This document shows, in pieces, positions 42,460-50,247 of a stretch of DNA of 64,000 bases. Numbering within the stretch: the first letter of the stretch is position 1; the number at the start of each line of letters is the position of its first letter. Source of the stretch: Flavobacterium sp. N502536 (GTDB taxonomy: Bacteria; Bacteroidota; Bacteroidia; Flavobacteriales; Flavobacteriaceae); NCBI RefSeq assembly GCF_025947345.1, contig NZ_CP110011.1, positions 3,534,001 to 3,598,000 on the forward strand, given 5' to 3'. Below the pieces are notes generated by a model that saw only the letters and a program-made list of their open reading frames with translations, made no database searches and was not told the DNA's origin. The position numbers were made by a program, and so were the translations under genes.

Positions 42460-43032
42460 CTAAGGCCTCTTCAGTTCATCATCTGTAAAGTTCTTGATTT
42501 CTTTTTCTTTGGCAAACTTTTCGGCATTGTAATTTCCGGATTTATTTTTAGGAATGGATAAACTGTCCCAGTCACCTTTTTTTAGCTGTTTGGCATAAAA
42601 AACAATCTGCCCGATATGATAAGGATAATGTGCCAGTTGCCGATTGATAGCCTCAATTACGGTGTGACCTTCGTTACGGATGTAGATGATGTCGGAAAGC
42701 TGTTCGGGTTCTAAACTGTTTAAGGCATTAAAAAAGCAATCCCAGCCTTTGTTCCAGCTCGTCATAACTTCTTCTTTTGATTGCAGATCATTTTCAAACT
42801 CCGAATCACGATTGCGCCATTCTTTTTCGCCGTCAGAAGTCAGAAAATCTGTCCAGCGCGAAAGCATGTTACCCGAGACATGTTTGACAATGGTGGCAAT
42901 GCTGTTGGTATCTTCATTTAGGGTAACAAAAAGCTGCTCAGGTTCTAATTGTGCGATCGCTTTTTCGCCCAGCATTTTATAGTACAAAAACTGTTTTTTA
43001 ACGCTTTCTAAATAGGAATCAGTTGCTTTCAT
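42460..43032 (-). CDS. DUF1572/DinB-like protein
   Basis: The 190-residue protein has the four-helix DinB-like layout of the DUF1572 family. Candidate metal-binding histidines are in IATIVKHVSGNMLSRW (His50), and in EAINRQLAHYPYHIGQIVFYAK (His134 and His138). The segment WTDFLTSDGEKEWRNRDSEF is the family-typical loop. Such proteins may act as thiol-dependent transferases in other bacteria, but here only the fold and the His triad are seen. It is cytoplasmic (no signal) and probably monocistronic. The C-terminal tail after about residue 155 is polar and charged. Confidence 0.87.
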   Translation of the reverse strand: MKATDSYLESVKKQFLYYKMLGEKAIAQLEPEQLFVTLNEDTNSIATIVKHVSGNMLSRWTDFLTSDGEKEWRNRDSEFENDLQSKEEVMTSWNKGWDCFFNALNSLEPEQLSDIIYIRNEGHTVIEAINRQLAHYPYHIGQIVFYAKQLKKGDWDSLSIPKNKSGNYNAEKFAKEKEIKNFTDDELKRP

Positions 43033-43139
43033 AATGATACATTTGGTTTAGCGGAAATAGAATTTTATTCTTTGGCACAAATTTCCGAATGACATTAATT
43101 CTTTATCGTAAAAATTATTCGGGAATTCGCGACAGCAAA

Positions 43140-43712
43140 CTATACAATTTTAATATCATATTTGTCTAATAACCCGGTAATTCCCTGAGTTGAAAATTGA
43201 GCTTTTCGCATTGGATTAAACTCCGGGTCAATTTTATAATTGTAAGCGGTCCTGAAATCGGTACTTGCCAGTTGTGTATCGTTAAAAATAGCCCCTTCAA
43301 GATTACAATTGTCAAATAAAGAACTGGTCAGATTGCATCCAATAAAAGTCACTTCCCGTAAAGAGGAATTGATGAATTTAGTTTTAGGCATCTTTTTGTT
43401 CGAAAAAGCAGCATAATCTAAAGTGCTGTCTTCAAAATAAACCTGAAATAAAAAATCATCACATTCGTTAAAAGCGATTCCCAGAAGTTTGCAATTTTTG
43501 AAGGTAACATTTTTCAGACTGGTACTAAAGAGACTTGTCATTGATAAATTACAATCAATAAACTCACAGTCTAAAAAGGTATTGTAAGCAAAATTGCTGT
43601 TCGAGAAGTCACAATTCTTAAAAACACAATCTTCAAACTCCCGATTGTTTATTTTCTTATCAATATAAGCGACTTTTTCGAAGGTTTTCTGAATGTGAAT
43701 TAGACTTTCCAT
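43140..43712 (-). CDS. pentapeptide-repeat protein coupled to a toxin-antitoxin pair
   Basis: This 190-residue protein is built mostly of pentapeptide repeats of the A(D/N)LxF type: FEDCVFKNCDFSNSNF, FLDCEFIDCNLSMTSLF, VTFIGCNLTSSLFDNCNLEG, interrupted near residues 78-112 as in Qnr/MfpA folds, and ending QGITGLLDKYDIKIV, the tail seen in Qnr-like proteins of this phylum. Such right-handed beta-helices mimic DNA and can bind gyrase or topoisomerase IV. Its ATG (43712) overlaps the toxin stop by 13 bases, so it should be translated with the antitoxin-toxin operon. Protective action on a topoisomerase is inference; other pentapeptide proteins have unrelated roles. Confidence 0.92.
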   Translation of the reverse strand: MESLIHIQKTFEKVAYIDKKINNREFEDCVFKNCDFSNSNFAYNTFLDCEFIDCNLSMTSLFSTSLKNVTFKNCKLLGIAFNECDDFLFQVYFEDSTLDYAAFSNKKMPKTKFINSSLREVTFIGCNLTSSLFDNCNLEGAIFNDTQLASTDFRTAYNYKIDPEFNPMRKAQFSTQGITGLLDKYDIKIV

Positions 43713-44014
43713 GAGTGTTTTTTGGATTTTCGTGCATTGTGACGTACCCTAAGGATATAAATGATTTCCTCTGTTATTTGATAGGAGACGGAGTAATTGT
43801 AAACAGTATAAACTCTAAAACTACCATCATTATTGGTTTTTTGTATGTCGGGTTTATAAATTTCAGGTTGTGTTTTAAGAATTTCGGTACTGTCAAAAAT
43901 AGTATTGACTACTTTATCAGCAATTGCAATTGATTTGCTTTCGAAGAAAATGTAAAAATGAATGTCCTCTAACTGATTTAAAGCATTGCTAGACCAAATT
44001 ATTTTCTTCCCCAT
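43700..44014 (-). CDS. RelE/ParE-superfamily toxin
   Basis: A 104-residue basic protein with the ParE/RelE fold pattern: KKIIWSSNALNQLEDIHFYI at the N-terminus, AIADKVVNTIFDSTEILKTQPE, GSFRVYTVYNYSVSYQITEE and a C-terminal IYILRVRHNARKSKKH, where the RVRHxxR segment is the characteristic end of ParE-type members. The ParE branch poisons DNA gyrase, the RelE branch cleaves mRNA; by eye the sequence is nearer ParE. Its start overlaps the antitoxin's last 16 bases and its stop overlaps the pentapeptide gene start by 13 bases, so three genes are translationally coupled. Confidence 0.9.
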   Translation of the reverse strand: MGKKIIWSSNALNQLEDIHFYIFFESKSIAIADKVVNTIFDSTEILKTQPEIYKPDIQKTNNDGSFRVYTVYNYSVSYQITEEIIYILRVRHNARKSKKHSWKV

Positions 44015-44229
44015 TTTTTCGCAATCTCTTTAGCCTGATCTTCTGTATAAAAGTTGCCTTTTTTGATGTTTTCCAGGGCGTCTTCGATATCTAAATTATA
44101 TGCTCTGTCTGAATCAACTGTAGTGTTGTTTACAGACTGTAAAAGATGTTTTAGCTTTTCGACAAACGAAGGGTCTTTTACTTTATCAATTTCCTGATGA
44201 ATCCACTTTAGTTCTGCTTGAATATCCAT
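43999..44229 (-). CDS. antitoxin of the ParE/RelE-type module
   Basis: This 76-residue acidic protein has an N-terminal helical region (AELKWIHQEIDKVKDPSFVE) likely for dimerisation and a C-terminal toxin-binding part (YNLDIEDALENIKKGNFYTE, then DQAKEIAKKWGRK) of the type found in small Bacteroidota antitoxins. The sequence has no ribbon-helix-helix or HTH motif that I can define. Its position directly before, and overlapping, a ParE-like toxin supports the assignment. It is the first gene of the antitoxin-toxin-pentapeptide operon; no clear TAnnTTTG box was seen just upstream. Confidence 0.85.
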   Translation of the reverse strand: MDIQAELKWIHQEIDKVKDPSFVEKLKHLLQSVNNTTVDSDRAYNLDIEDALENIKKGNFYTEDQAKEIAKKWGRK

Positions 44230-44256
44230 AATAAAGAATTTGAGTAAAGATACAAA

Positions 44257-44478
44257 TTAGTCATTAAACAAACCTTTCATAATGATTTTCAATCCGTAAA
44301 AGATCAAAAACATAGCGCTTAAACAAGCTACAATCCCAATCCCCAGAACCAGATAGTGCCAGTTGGTATGCTGGTTCATAAAAGCATTGTAAATTAATGA
44401 TGGCCCAATAAACAATAAAGGCAATGAACCCGATAAATATTTAATTCCTTTTCCCAGTAATTCTTTATTTGTTGCCAT
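44257..44478 (-). CDS. DUF6095-like small membrane protein
   Basis: This 73-residue protein has the family N-terminus MATNKELLGKGIKYLSGSLP, a first hydrophobic segment (LLFIGPSLIYNAF), a short polar loop (MNQHTNWHY) and a second longer helix (LVLGIGIVACLSAMFLIFYG), ending KIIMKGLFND. Both membrane segments and the KGIKYL and GLKxIMxxLF motifs fit a small conserved family I believe is DUF6095. The function is unknown. It lies 27 bases upstream of the antitoxin gene on the same strand, so it may be read into the TA operon. Confidence 0.8.
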   Translation of the reverse strand: MATNKELLGKGIKYLSGSLPLLFIGPSLIYNAFMNQHTNWHYLVLGIGIVACLSAMFLIFYGLKIIMKGLFND

Positions 44479-44500
44479 TTTTTTTGTTTCAGGTTTTTGA

Positions 44501-44604
44501 AAGTTTCAAGTTTCAAGTTTCAGGTTTCAGGTTTCAAGTTTGAAGTTTCAAGTTTGAAGTTTCAAGTTTGAAGTTTCAAGTTTGAAGTTTCAAGTTTCGG
44601 GTTC
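44501..44604. repeat. tandem 7-mer repeat AAGTTTC/AAGTTTG
   Basis: About 14 near-perfect heptamers alternate AAGTTTC and AAGTTTG, so the period is 7 or 14 bases. It lies between the DUF6095-like gene and murQ. Such runs are hot spots for replication slippage. Confidence 0.9.
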
Positions 44605-44635
44605 GAAACCTTGCGAAATTTGCAATCAGATAATC

Positions 44636-44670
44636 ATCTCACATTTCACATCTCACATTTCACATCTTAC
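44636..44670. repeat. tandem repeat CTCACATTTCACAT
   Basis: Two and a half copies of CTCACATTTCACAT immediately after the heptamer run and just downstream of the natural murQ stop. The related TGTGAGATGTAAAA occurs in the terminator at 3108-3150. Confidence 0.75.
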
Positions 44671-44685
44671 AAAAAACCTCTGACT

Positions 44686-45497
44686 TTAAAGATTATAATT
44701 ATCAACAGCATTTCTAACACTGCCGTATTTTTTTAATAATTCACTGGCTTCTTCGTAGGATACAGGAATTTCCCCATAATCATTTTTACACCACGATCTA
44801 CCAGTTTTACATTGCTCAATTGCATATCGACCATTTTGTTGCCTTTTACTTTTCCAAGCTGAATCATTGCGGCAGTCGAAATCATGTTGAGTACTAATTT
44901 TTGAGCTGTTCCGGCTTTCATTCGGGAACTACCTGTGATAAATTCCGGGCCTACAACCACTTCAATTGGAAATTGAGCCGTAAGCGCCAAAGGACTTCCC
45001 GCATTGTTGGTGATACAGCCTGTAAGGATATTGTTTTGATTACAGCTTTCTAAACCACCTATCACATAAGGTGTCGTTCCAGAAGCAGCAATACCAATCA
45101 CAACATCATTTTTATCAATATTATTGGCCTGCAAGTCAATCCAGGCTTGTGTGGCGTTATCTTCGGCATTTTCAACAGCACGACGAATGGCAGTGTCACC
45201 ACCGGCAATAATTCCGTTTACCAAATCAAAAGGAACGCCAAAGGTTGGGGGACATTCTGAAGCATCCACTACGCCTAAACGCCCTGATGTTCCTGCTCCG
45301 ATATAAAATAAGCGGCCGCCCAATTTTAATTTGGAAACCACCTGCGTTATTAAAGTTTCAATTTGCGGAATCGCTTTTTCGACTGCATCCGGAACAGTTT
45401 TGTCTTCCTGATTGATGTTAACCAAAAGTTCATGAACTGACATTTCTTCTAAATGTTCGTATTTTGAGGCCTGTTCTGTGGTTTTTGTAAAGGTCAT
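44686..45497 (-). pseudogene. murQ: N-acetylmuramic acid 6-phosphate etherase with a 3' frameshift
   Basis: The first 241 residues match MurQ: LGGRLFYIGAGTSGRLGVVD, ECPPTFGVPFDLVNGIIAGG, GIAASGTTPYVIGGLESC, GPEFITGSSRMKAGTAQKLV and NVKLVDRGVKMIM. Intact MurQ lyases cleave the lactyl ether of MurNAc-6-phosphate in peptidoglycan recycling. After IM the frame reads GKFLYPTKKPVNY and stops at 44733. In the next frame the DNA continues EIPVSYEEASELLKKYGSVR and NAVDNYNL to a stop at 44686-44688, which is the normal MurQ end and would give 270 residues. The break is at an ATGGGGAAA run near 44774; one extra G (GGGGG) restores it. Either a true frameshift or a homopolymer sequencing error; a catalytic core is still present. 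Confidence 0.85.
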
Positions 45498-45521
45498 TTT
45501 TTCATGTTAATTGAACTGGGT

Positions 45522-45529
45522 CAAAATTA
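45522..45529 (-). promoter_or_regulatory. putative -7 element for murQ (TAATTTTG)
   Basis: Minus strand TAATTTTG, an exact TAnnTTTG, 25 bases before the ATG at 45497; no -33 box at the expected spacing. Confidence 0.4.
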
Positions 45530-45630
45530 ATCTTTTTTATTGCAATCCCGAAATTTAGAACGTAAACTCACAAAGATTTAGAATCGTAGTGGCTGTAATT
45601 TTTGATAAAAGGATTGCTTTATTGGACTTC

Positions 45631-45658
45631 TGTTGCAACAACTAAAATATTATATTTG
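45631..45658 (+). promoter_or_regulatory. putative promoter and operator of the AraC-type gene
   Basis: TATATTTG at 45651-45658 is an exact TAnnTTTG box, 22 bases before the ATG. The perfect palindrome TGTTGCAACA (45631-45640) overlaps the -33 area and could be an operator. The TTG inside it is only 15 bases from the -7 box. Confidence 0.4.
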
Positions 45659-45679
45659 TTAAATAATTAAAAAATCGGA

Positions 45680-46828
45680 ATGGATATAATTAGCTTTTTA
45701 ACGAGTATCGCAAAAATATCAGTTTTTGTTTCATTATTACTCGCCTTCTTTTTACTCAATGTAAAAACGAAAAATAAACTGGCAAACCGGTTATTTGCGT
45801 TCTATTTAATATTTTTTGCCATAGACAATAGCGGGATTTTTATCGATGATGAGTTTATTAAAGCTCATTTTAATTTAGAATTTTTCAGATGGTCGGTTTG
45901 TTCTTTAGTATTGCCTCCGTTCTATCTGTATGTGTTATCGGTTTGTTTTGCCGATTTTCGATTAAAAGCAAAGCATTTATTGCATGCAATTCCATTTGTA
46001 CTCATCAATATTTTTTACCTGTTCCGACTTTACTTTTTAACAGATGAGGCTAAAATAGCGTTTTACAACCACCGTGATCAGTCGCCTGAAATGTCTTCTT
46101 TGTTTTTGGTTCTGGCGCTGCAAATTGTATTTTATAGTATAGGAGTGTTTTTGGTTTTAAAAAAATACAAAGCAATATATCAGGAAAATTATGCGAATCC
46201 CAGAAGTTCTGTTTTTAAATGGCTGCTTCAAATAGCGATTATATTCTTTGTTTTGTACTACTTATGTATCGCCAAGAATTTTTTAAGATATGTTGACTTC
46301 GATTCGTTATGGATTTGGACCAATGTTATGTTACAGGGTATGGTTTTAGTAATAACCTGTTGGTTTGTATTAAAAGCCCTGAATCATCCGGAACTTTTTC
46401 GCGGGATAGATTCCAAATTGCAATTGGCCAAAGATATTCGTCCAAAAGAGAATGAAAGTACTACCGAGGTAAAAGAACATCAAAGCGAGGCAATTGCAGA
46501 TCAAATTTCGACCTTGAAGCTTTATATGACCGAAAAAGAACCTTTTCTTGATCCGTCGCTTACCATTCAGGAACTTTCCAACCAAATTAATATTCCGGTT
46601 CGTGATTTATCGGTTTTGATTAACCATCATATCGACCAGCACTTTTTTGATTTTGTGAATGAATATCGCATTCAGAAGGCAATGAATATCTTGAAAGATC
46701 AGTCCAAAAGCCAGCTTACGGTACTGGAAATTTTGTATGAAGTAGGTTTTAATTCAAAATCTTCGTTCAATACCTCTTTTAAAAAATATACTAATTTAAC
46801 GCCTACAGCTTTTCGGAACGCCTCATAA
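45680..46828 (+). CDS. membrane-bound AraC-family transcriptional regulator
   Basis: The 382-residue protein has six or seven hydrophobic helices in its first 240 residues (SVFVSLLLAFFLLNVK, LFAFYLIFFAID, SVCSLVLPPFYLYVLSVCF, HAIPFVLINIFYLFRLYFL, LVLALQIVFYSIGVFLVL, and IAIIFFVLYYLCIA) and an AraC-type HTH at the C-terminus: SLTIQELSNQINIPVRDLSV and then LTVLEILYEVGFNSKSSFNT, with the KKYTNLTPTAFR signature. Such regulators sense an envelope signal and control a nearby gene. An outer-membrane beta-barrel gene starts 155 bases downstream on the same strand, a likely target. A terminator lies between them. Confidence 0.9.
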   Translation: MDIISFLTSIAKISVFVSLLLAFFLLNVKTKNKLANRLFAFYLIFFAIDNSGIFIDDEFIKAHFNLEFFRWSVCSLVLPPFYLYVLSVCFADFRLKAKHLLHAIPFVLINIFYLFRLYFLTDEAKIAFYNHRDQSPEMSSLFLVLALQIVFYSIGVFLVLKKYKAIYQENYANPRSSVFKWLLQIAIIFFVLYYLCIAKNFLRYVDFDSLWIWTNVMLQGMVLVITCWFVLKALNHPELFRGIDSKLQLAKDIRPKENESTTEVKEHQSEAIADQISTLKLYMTEKEPFLDPSLTIQELSNQINIPVRDLSVLINHHIDQHFFDFVNEYRIQKAMNILKDQSKSQLTVLEILYEVGFNSKSSFNTSFKKYTNLTPTAFRNAS

Positions 46829-46862
46829 TAAAGGCTTTGCATAAAGTACTACTTTGTGCTGT

Positions 46863-46907
46863 AAAAAGTCGAACTCATTTCTTCTGAGAAAATGAGTTCG
46901 ACTTTTT
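46863..46907 (+). terminator. terminator of the AraC-type gene
   Basis: 18-bp perfect stem AAAAAGTCGAACTCATTT / AAATGAGTTCGACTTTTT with a 9-base loop and a T run, 35 bases after the AraC stop. Confidence 0.88.
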
Positions 46908-46982
46908 TTTGTCGGTCGAATTCTCAAAATTTCCAGGGCAACTTTGCTTCAAATTAATCGAACAAGTTTAAAACCAGAAATT

Positions 46983-49370
46983 ATGAAAAAAGTTTGCCTC
47001 CTTATTATTTTAGCATTGCCAGTGTTTGGTTTAGCACAAACAACTGCAAAATTAAAAGGAAAAATAGCCAGCGAAACAACTGCATTAGAATGGGCAGATG
47101 TTTCGGTATTTAATTCAGAAGGAAAAATTATAGAAGGAACAACAAGTAAACAAGACGGCTCTTTTGAGATGAGTTTAAAAGAGGGTTCTTATAAAATAGG
47201 AATAAGTCTGTTGGGATTTGTGGACTACGAAAAACAGATTACGATTGAAAAAGATATCGATTTAAAGACCATAGTTTTGAAGGAGAACACCACCCAATTA
47301 GGCGAAGTTGTGATCAAAGCCCAAAAAAGCACGATCGAGCAAAAAACGGACCGTCTGGTTTATAATCTTGAAAACAATGTAACAACGGTTGGCGGTGATG
47401 CTTTGAGCGCCATCAATACAGCGCCGGGTGTTGTGGTACAAAAAGACGTGATTAATATTTTAGGAAAAGGCGCTTCCCGCGTGATGATCGATGGACGTAT
47501 CGTTGAATTAACCGGTGAGGAACTAAACAATTACTTAAAATCGATATCGGCAGCAGATATCAAAAACATTGAGATTATCAGTAATCCTCCGGCAAAATAC
47601 GAAGCCGAGGGAACAGGTGGACTCATTAATATTATACTGAAAAAAGGTGCCCGAAATTCCTGGAAAAATACAATCACTACCTCTTACGATCAAAATAAGT
47701 ACGGGGCTCTGACCTTGAGAGACAATTTCTTTTACAACAAAAACAAGTTTCGATTCTCGGCCAGCATTAATGGAAAAACAGGACATAAATATGCTGATGA
47801 ATTTCTGGACATGTATTTTCCTGATGGACTATCTGAAATGATTATTAACACAAAATTCAAGGATCAGAATTTATCCGGAAAACTAGCCCTGGATTATGAT
47901 TTTTCAGATCGTATTACAGTTGGTTTTCAGTTTTTAAACGATAGAAGTAACCCGGACTTTAATTCGGATATCAGAATCAATAATTACAATACTAAAAATG
48001 AACTGGATAATTTTATTCTGAATAATAGTTTTGTAGATAAGCAGTCCGGTAATCAGACCTATCACGGGCATGTGATTGCAAAACTGGATTCGTTGAACAG
48101 AAAGCTGTCTTTTGATGTGGATTACTTTAATTACGATTCAAAATTTGACAGAAGTTCTATTGCCAATAATTACAGACCAGACAACACCTTCGTTGGTATC
48201 AATCAGTCTGCCAGAAATATTTCGAATCAGGATATTGATAACTGGAGTTTTAAGGCAGATATGGAGCATCCGCTTGAAGCCTTTAACTTGTCGTATGGAG
48301 CAAAAATGAGTTTTACAAACAGCAAAAGTTATATACTTTATTACGATACAATTACGGGAGTACCGGTACTGGATCCTAACCAGTCCAACCGATTTACATA
48401 TACCGAGAACAATCAGGCGGTTTACATTAACGGAGATAAAAAAATCAACGAAAATTGGAATTTTCAACTGGGTTTACGACTTGAAAATACCAAAACAAAT
48501 GGTTTTTCGGAGACTTTAAACGAGGAGACCAAGAATAATTATCTGAGATTGTTTCCAACGGTCTATGTTTCGTACAAGAAAAATGAAAACAACAATTTCA
48601 GCTTGAATTATGGAAAAAGAATCAGCAGACCTCAGTTTGATCTGATGAATCCATTTCGCAACTACATTAACAGTAACAGTTATTCAGAGGGGAATCCGTT
48701 TTTAAGACCTTCTTTCAGTGATAATTTCGAATTTACCCATTCGTACAAAGGAGTTCTGAGAACCAGTGTATTCTTAAATGTTATTAATGATGGTTATGGG
48801 GTAATTTTTACTTCAATTCCGGAAACCAGTACACAGATTGTAACGAGAGAAAATTACTTCAGAGATCTTAAATATGGAGTAGGAGAGAGCTATTCTGCCA
48901 GTTTTGCAGCGTGGTGGCAGAGTGAAAACACCCTGTATTTCTTAGGATCAAAAACAAAGTTTATAAAAGATATTCATGCCACTCCATCGAACAGTTTAGA
49001 AGTTAATTTTTCAACCAATAACACGTTCTCATTAGGAAAATCTTCCAAGCTACAGATTGATTTTAACTACAATACACCTTCTAAAAGCGGTTTGTACAAA
49101 ACAGGCTATATGTCGAGTTTTGATATTGGTTTTAAGCAGGAACTGTTGGGGAAATCGATGCAAATCGCCTTTTTGGCCAATGATATTTTTAATACCTCTT
49201 ATTTAAAAGATCTGGTTTCGGTTGTAAATGGTGTAAAGCAGGTGTACAGTCAGAATTTCTCCAACAGATTTTTGCGTTTGTCTGTTATTTATAATTTCGG
49301 GAATAAAAAGATAAACGTAAAACAACGTGACTTCGGAAATCAGGAAGAGAAAAACAGAACCGGGAATTAA
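46983..49370 (+). CDS. outer-membrane beta-barrel (TonB-receptor-like) protein
   Basis: The 795-residue protein starts KKVCLLIILALPVFGLAQ (signal peptide), has a carboxypeptidase-like beta-sandwich (AKLKGKIASETTALEWADVS to about residue 95), a plug-like domain (GEVVIKAQKSTIEQKTDRLV; NILGKGASRVMIDGRIVELT; IEIISNPPAKYEAEGTGGLI) and a long barrel rich in aromatic strands ending NRFLRLSVIYNFG. It belongs to the outer membrane beta-barrel group related to TonB receptors but without a clear TonB box. The open frame begins at a TTG at 46944; the ATG at 46983 fits the signal peptide. Its linked AraC regulator suggests substrate-induced expression. Confidence 0.9.
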   Translation: MKKVCLLIILALPVFGLAQTTAKLKGKIASETTALEWADVSVFNSEGKIIEGTTSKQDGSFEMSLKEGSYKIGISLLGFVDYEKQITIEKDIDLKTIVLKENTTQLGEVVIKAQKSTIEQKTDRLVYNLENNVTTVGGDALSAINTAPGVVVQKDVINILGKGASRVMIDGRIVELTGEELNNYLKSISAADIKNIEIISNPPAKYEAEGTGGLINIILKKGARNSWKNTITTSYDQNKYGALTLRDNFFYNKNKFRFSASINGKTGHKYADEFLDMYFPDGLSEMIINTKFKDQNLSGKLALDYDFSDRITVGFQFLNDRSNPDFNSDIRINNYNTKNELDNFILNNSFVDKQSGNQTYHGHVIAKLDSLNRKLSFDVDYFNYDSKFDRSSIANNYRPDNTFVGINQSARNISNQDIDNWSFKADMEHPLEAFNLSYGAKMSFTNSKSYILYYDTITGVPVLDPNQSNRFTYTENNQAVYINGDKKINENWNFQLGLRLENTKTNGFSETLNEETKNNYLRLFPTVYVSYKKNENNNFSLNYGKRISRPQFDLMNPFRNYINSNSYSEGNPFLRPSFSDNFEFTHSYKGVLRTSVFLNVINDGYGVIFTSIPETSTQIVTRENYFRDLKYGVGESYSASFAAWWQSENTLYFLGSKTKFIKDIHATPSNSLEVNFSTNNTFSLGKSSKLQIDFNYNTPSKSGLYKTGYMSSFDIGFKQELLGKSMQIAFLANDIFNTSYLKDLVSVVNGVKQVYSQNFSNRFLRLSVIYNFGNKKINVKQRDFGNQEEKNRTGN

Positions 49371-50244
49371 AAATAAGCTGTAAAGTGATTGCTGATTTTT
49401 GATTAACGATTGTAGATTTCGGATTTATGAAATCTGGAAAAATAGATAATAAAGTAACACCAAATTAGAAATCTACAATCGTTAATCTGCAATCTAAAAT
49501 ATTTTAACTTAATGACGTTGGTGTCGAACCTACGGCTCTTTTTATTATGATGTTTGTTTTTTACGACGGATTAAAATCCATCGCTACAATATGGGTCGAA
49601 CCGATGGTTCTTTTTATTATGATGTCTTTTTCTACGACGGATTTTAATCCGTCGTTACAATATCATTCGAACCTATGGCTCTTTTGCAACGTTAACGCTT
49701 TGTTTTATGAAAATCGATTATGTGTAGAACCTATTTTTTATGGTTCTGTTTAGCTTATGTGTATGGATTATGTTCTGTTAACAACAAAAACAATTAAGTT
49801 CCGAAGGAACGACAATTTTTGTAGCAACGGATTTTAATCCGTTGAAAATAAGATGTGTTCAAAATAAGTTCCAGCGGAACGACACATTTCGCAACAATTT
49901 TAATCCATGACAATGATTTTTGCTTCTTTTTGAGATTAAATTAACCTGAATCATTTCAATATTATTCGAGCCTATGGCTCTTTTGGAACGTTAACGCTTT
50001 ATTTTATGGAAATCGAATTGTGCAGAACCTATTATGTTTTTATGGTTCTATTTAGCTTATATGAATGGATTATGTTCTGTTAACAACAAAAACAATCAAA
50101 CAATCAAGTTCCGAAGGAACGATAAATTTGTAGCAACGGATTTTAATCCGTTGAAAATAAGATGTGTTCAAAACAAGTTCCGGCGGAACGACACATTTCG
50201 CAGCAATTTTAAGCCATGACAATGATTTTCATTTCTTTTTGAGA
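49371..50244. other. 874-base intergenic region made of repeats
   Basis: Between the barrel gene and the ZIP gene nothing protein-coding is convincing. It holds one dispersed inverted repeat (49387-49495) and a long array of palindromic units (49500-50247) with two direct copies of about 280 bases. Short frames in it (49547-49753, 50034-50219) are repeat-derived. Confidence 0.75.
49387..49495. repeat. dispersed inverted repeat (GATTGCTGATTAACGATT type), copy 2
   Basis: GATTAACGATTGTAGATTT at 49401-49419 and its exact complement at 49469-49487 form a 19-bp stem; GATTGCTGATTTTT and CTGCAATC extend it imperfectly. Same family as 20261-20367. Confidence 0.75.
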
Positions 50245-50247
50245 TTA
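49500..50247. repeat. array of palindromic units with two ~280-base direct copies
   Basis: Units recur in the order GAACCTATGGCTC, CAACGGATTTTAATCCGTTG (49825-49844 and 50134-50153) and GTTCCGAAGGAAC (49798-49810, 50108-50120; variants GTTCCAGCGGAAC 49868-49880 and GTTCCGGCGGAAC 50177-50189). Copy one runs from about 49661 to 49937, copy two from about 49959 to 50247, differing by scattered substitutions and small indels. Two shorter partial copies precede them (49520-49660). The second copy's end, GAGATTA, supplies the TAA stop of the ZIP gene. Confidence 0.85.

Noticed and set aside
43140..43712. Calling the pentapeptide protein a Qnr resistance determinant.
   Set aside because: The repeat fold and tail are similar, but pentapeptide proteins are diverse and no resistance evidence is available from sequence.
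44501..44670. Possible CRISPR array because of regular short repeats.
   Set aside because: The units are 7-14 bases with no unique spacers and there are no cas genes nearby.
49547..50219. Short plus-strand frames of 61-68 codons in the repeat array.
   Set aside because: They follow the repeat units and change frame between copies, so they are not conserved coding sequence.
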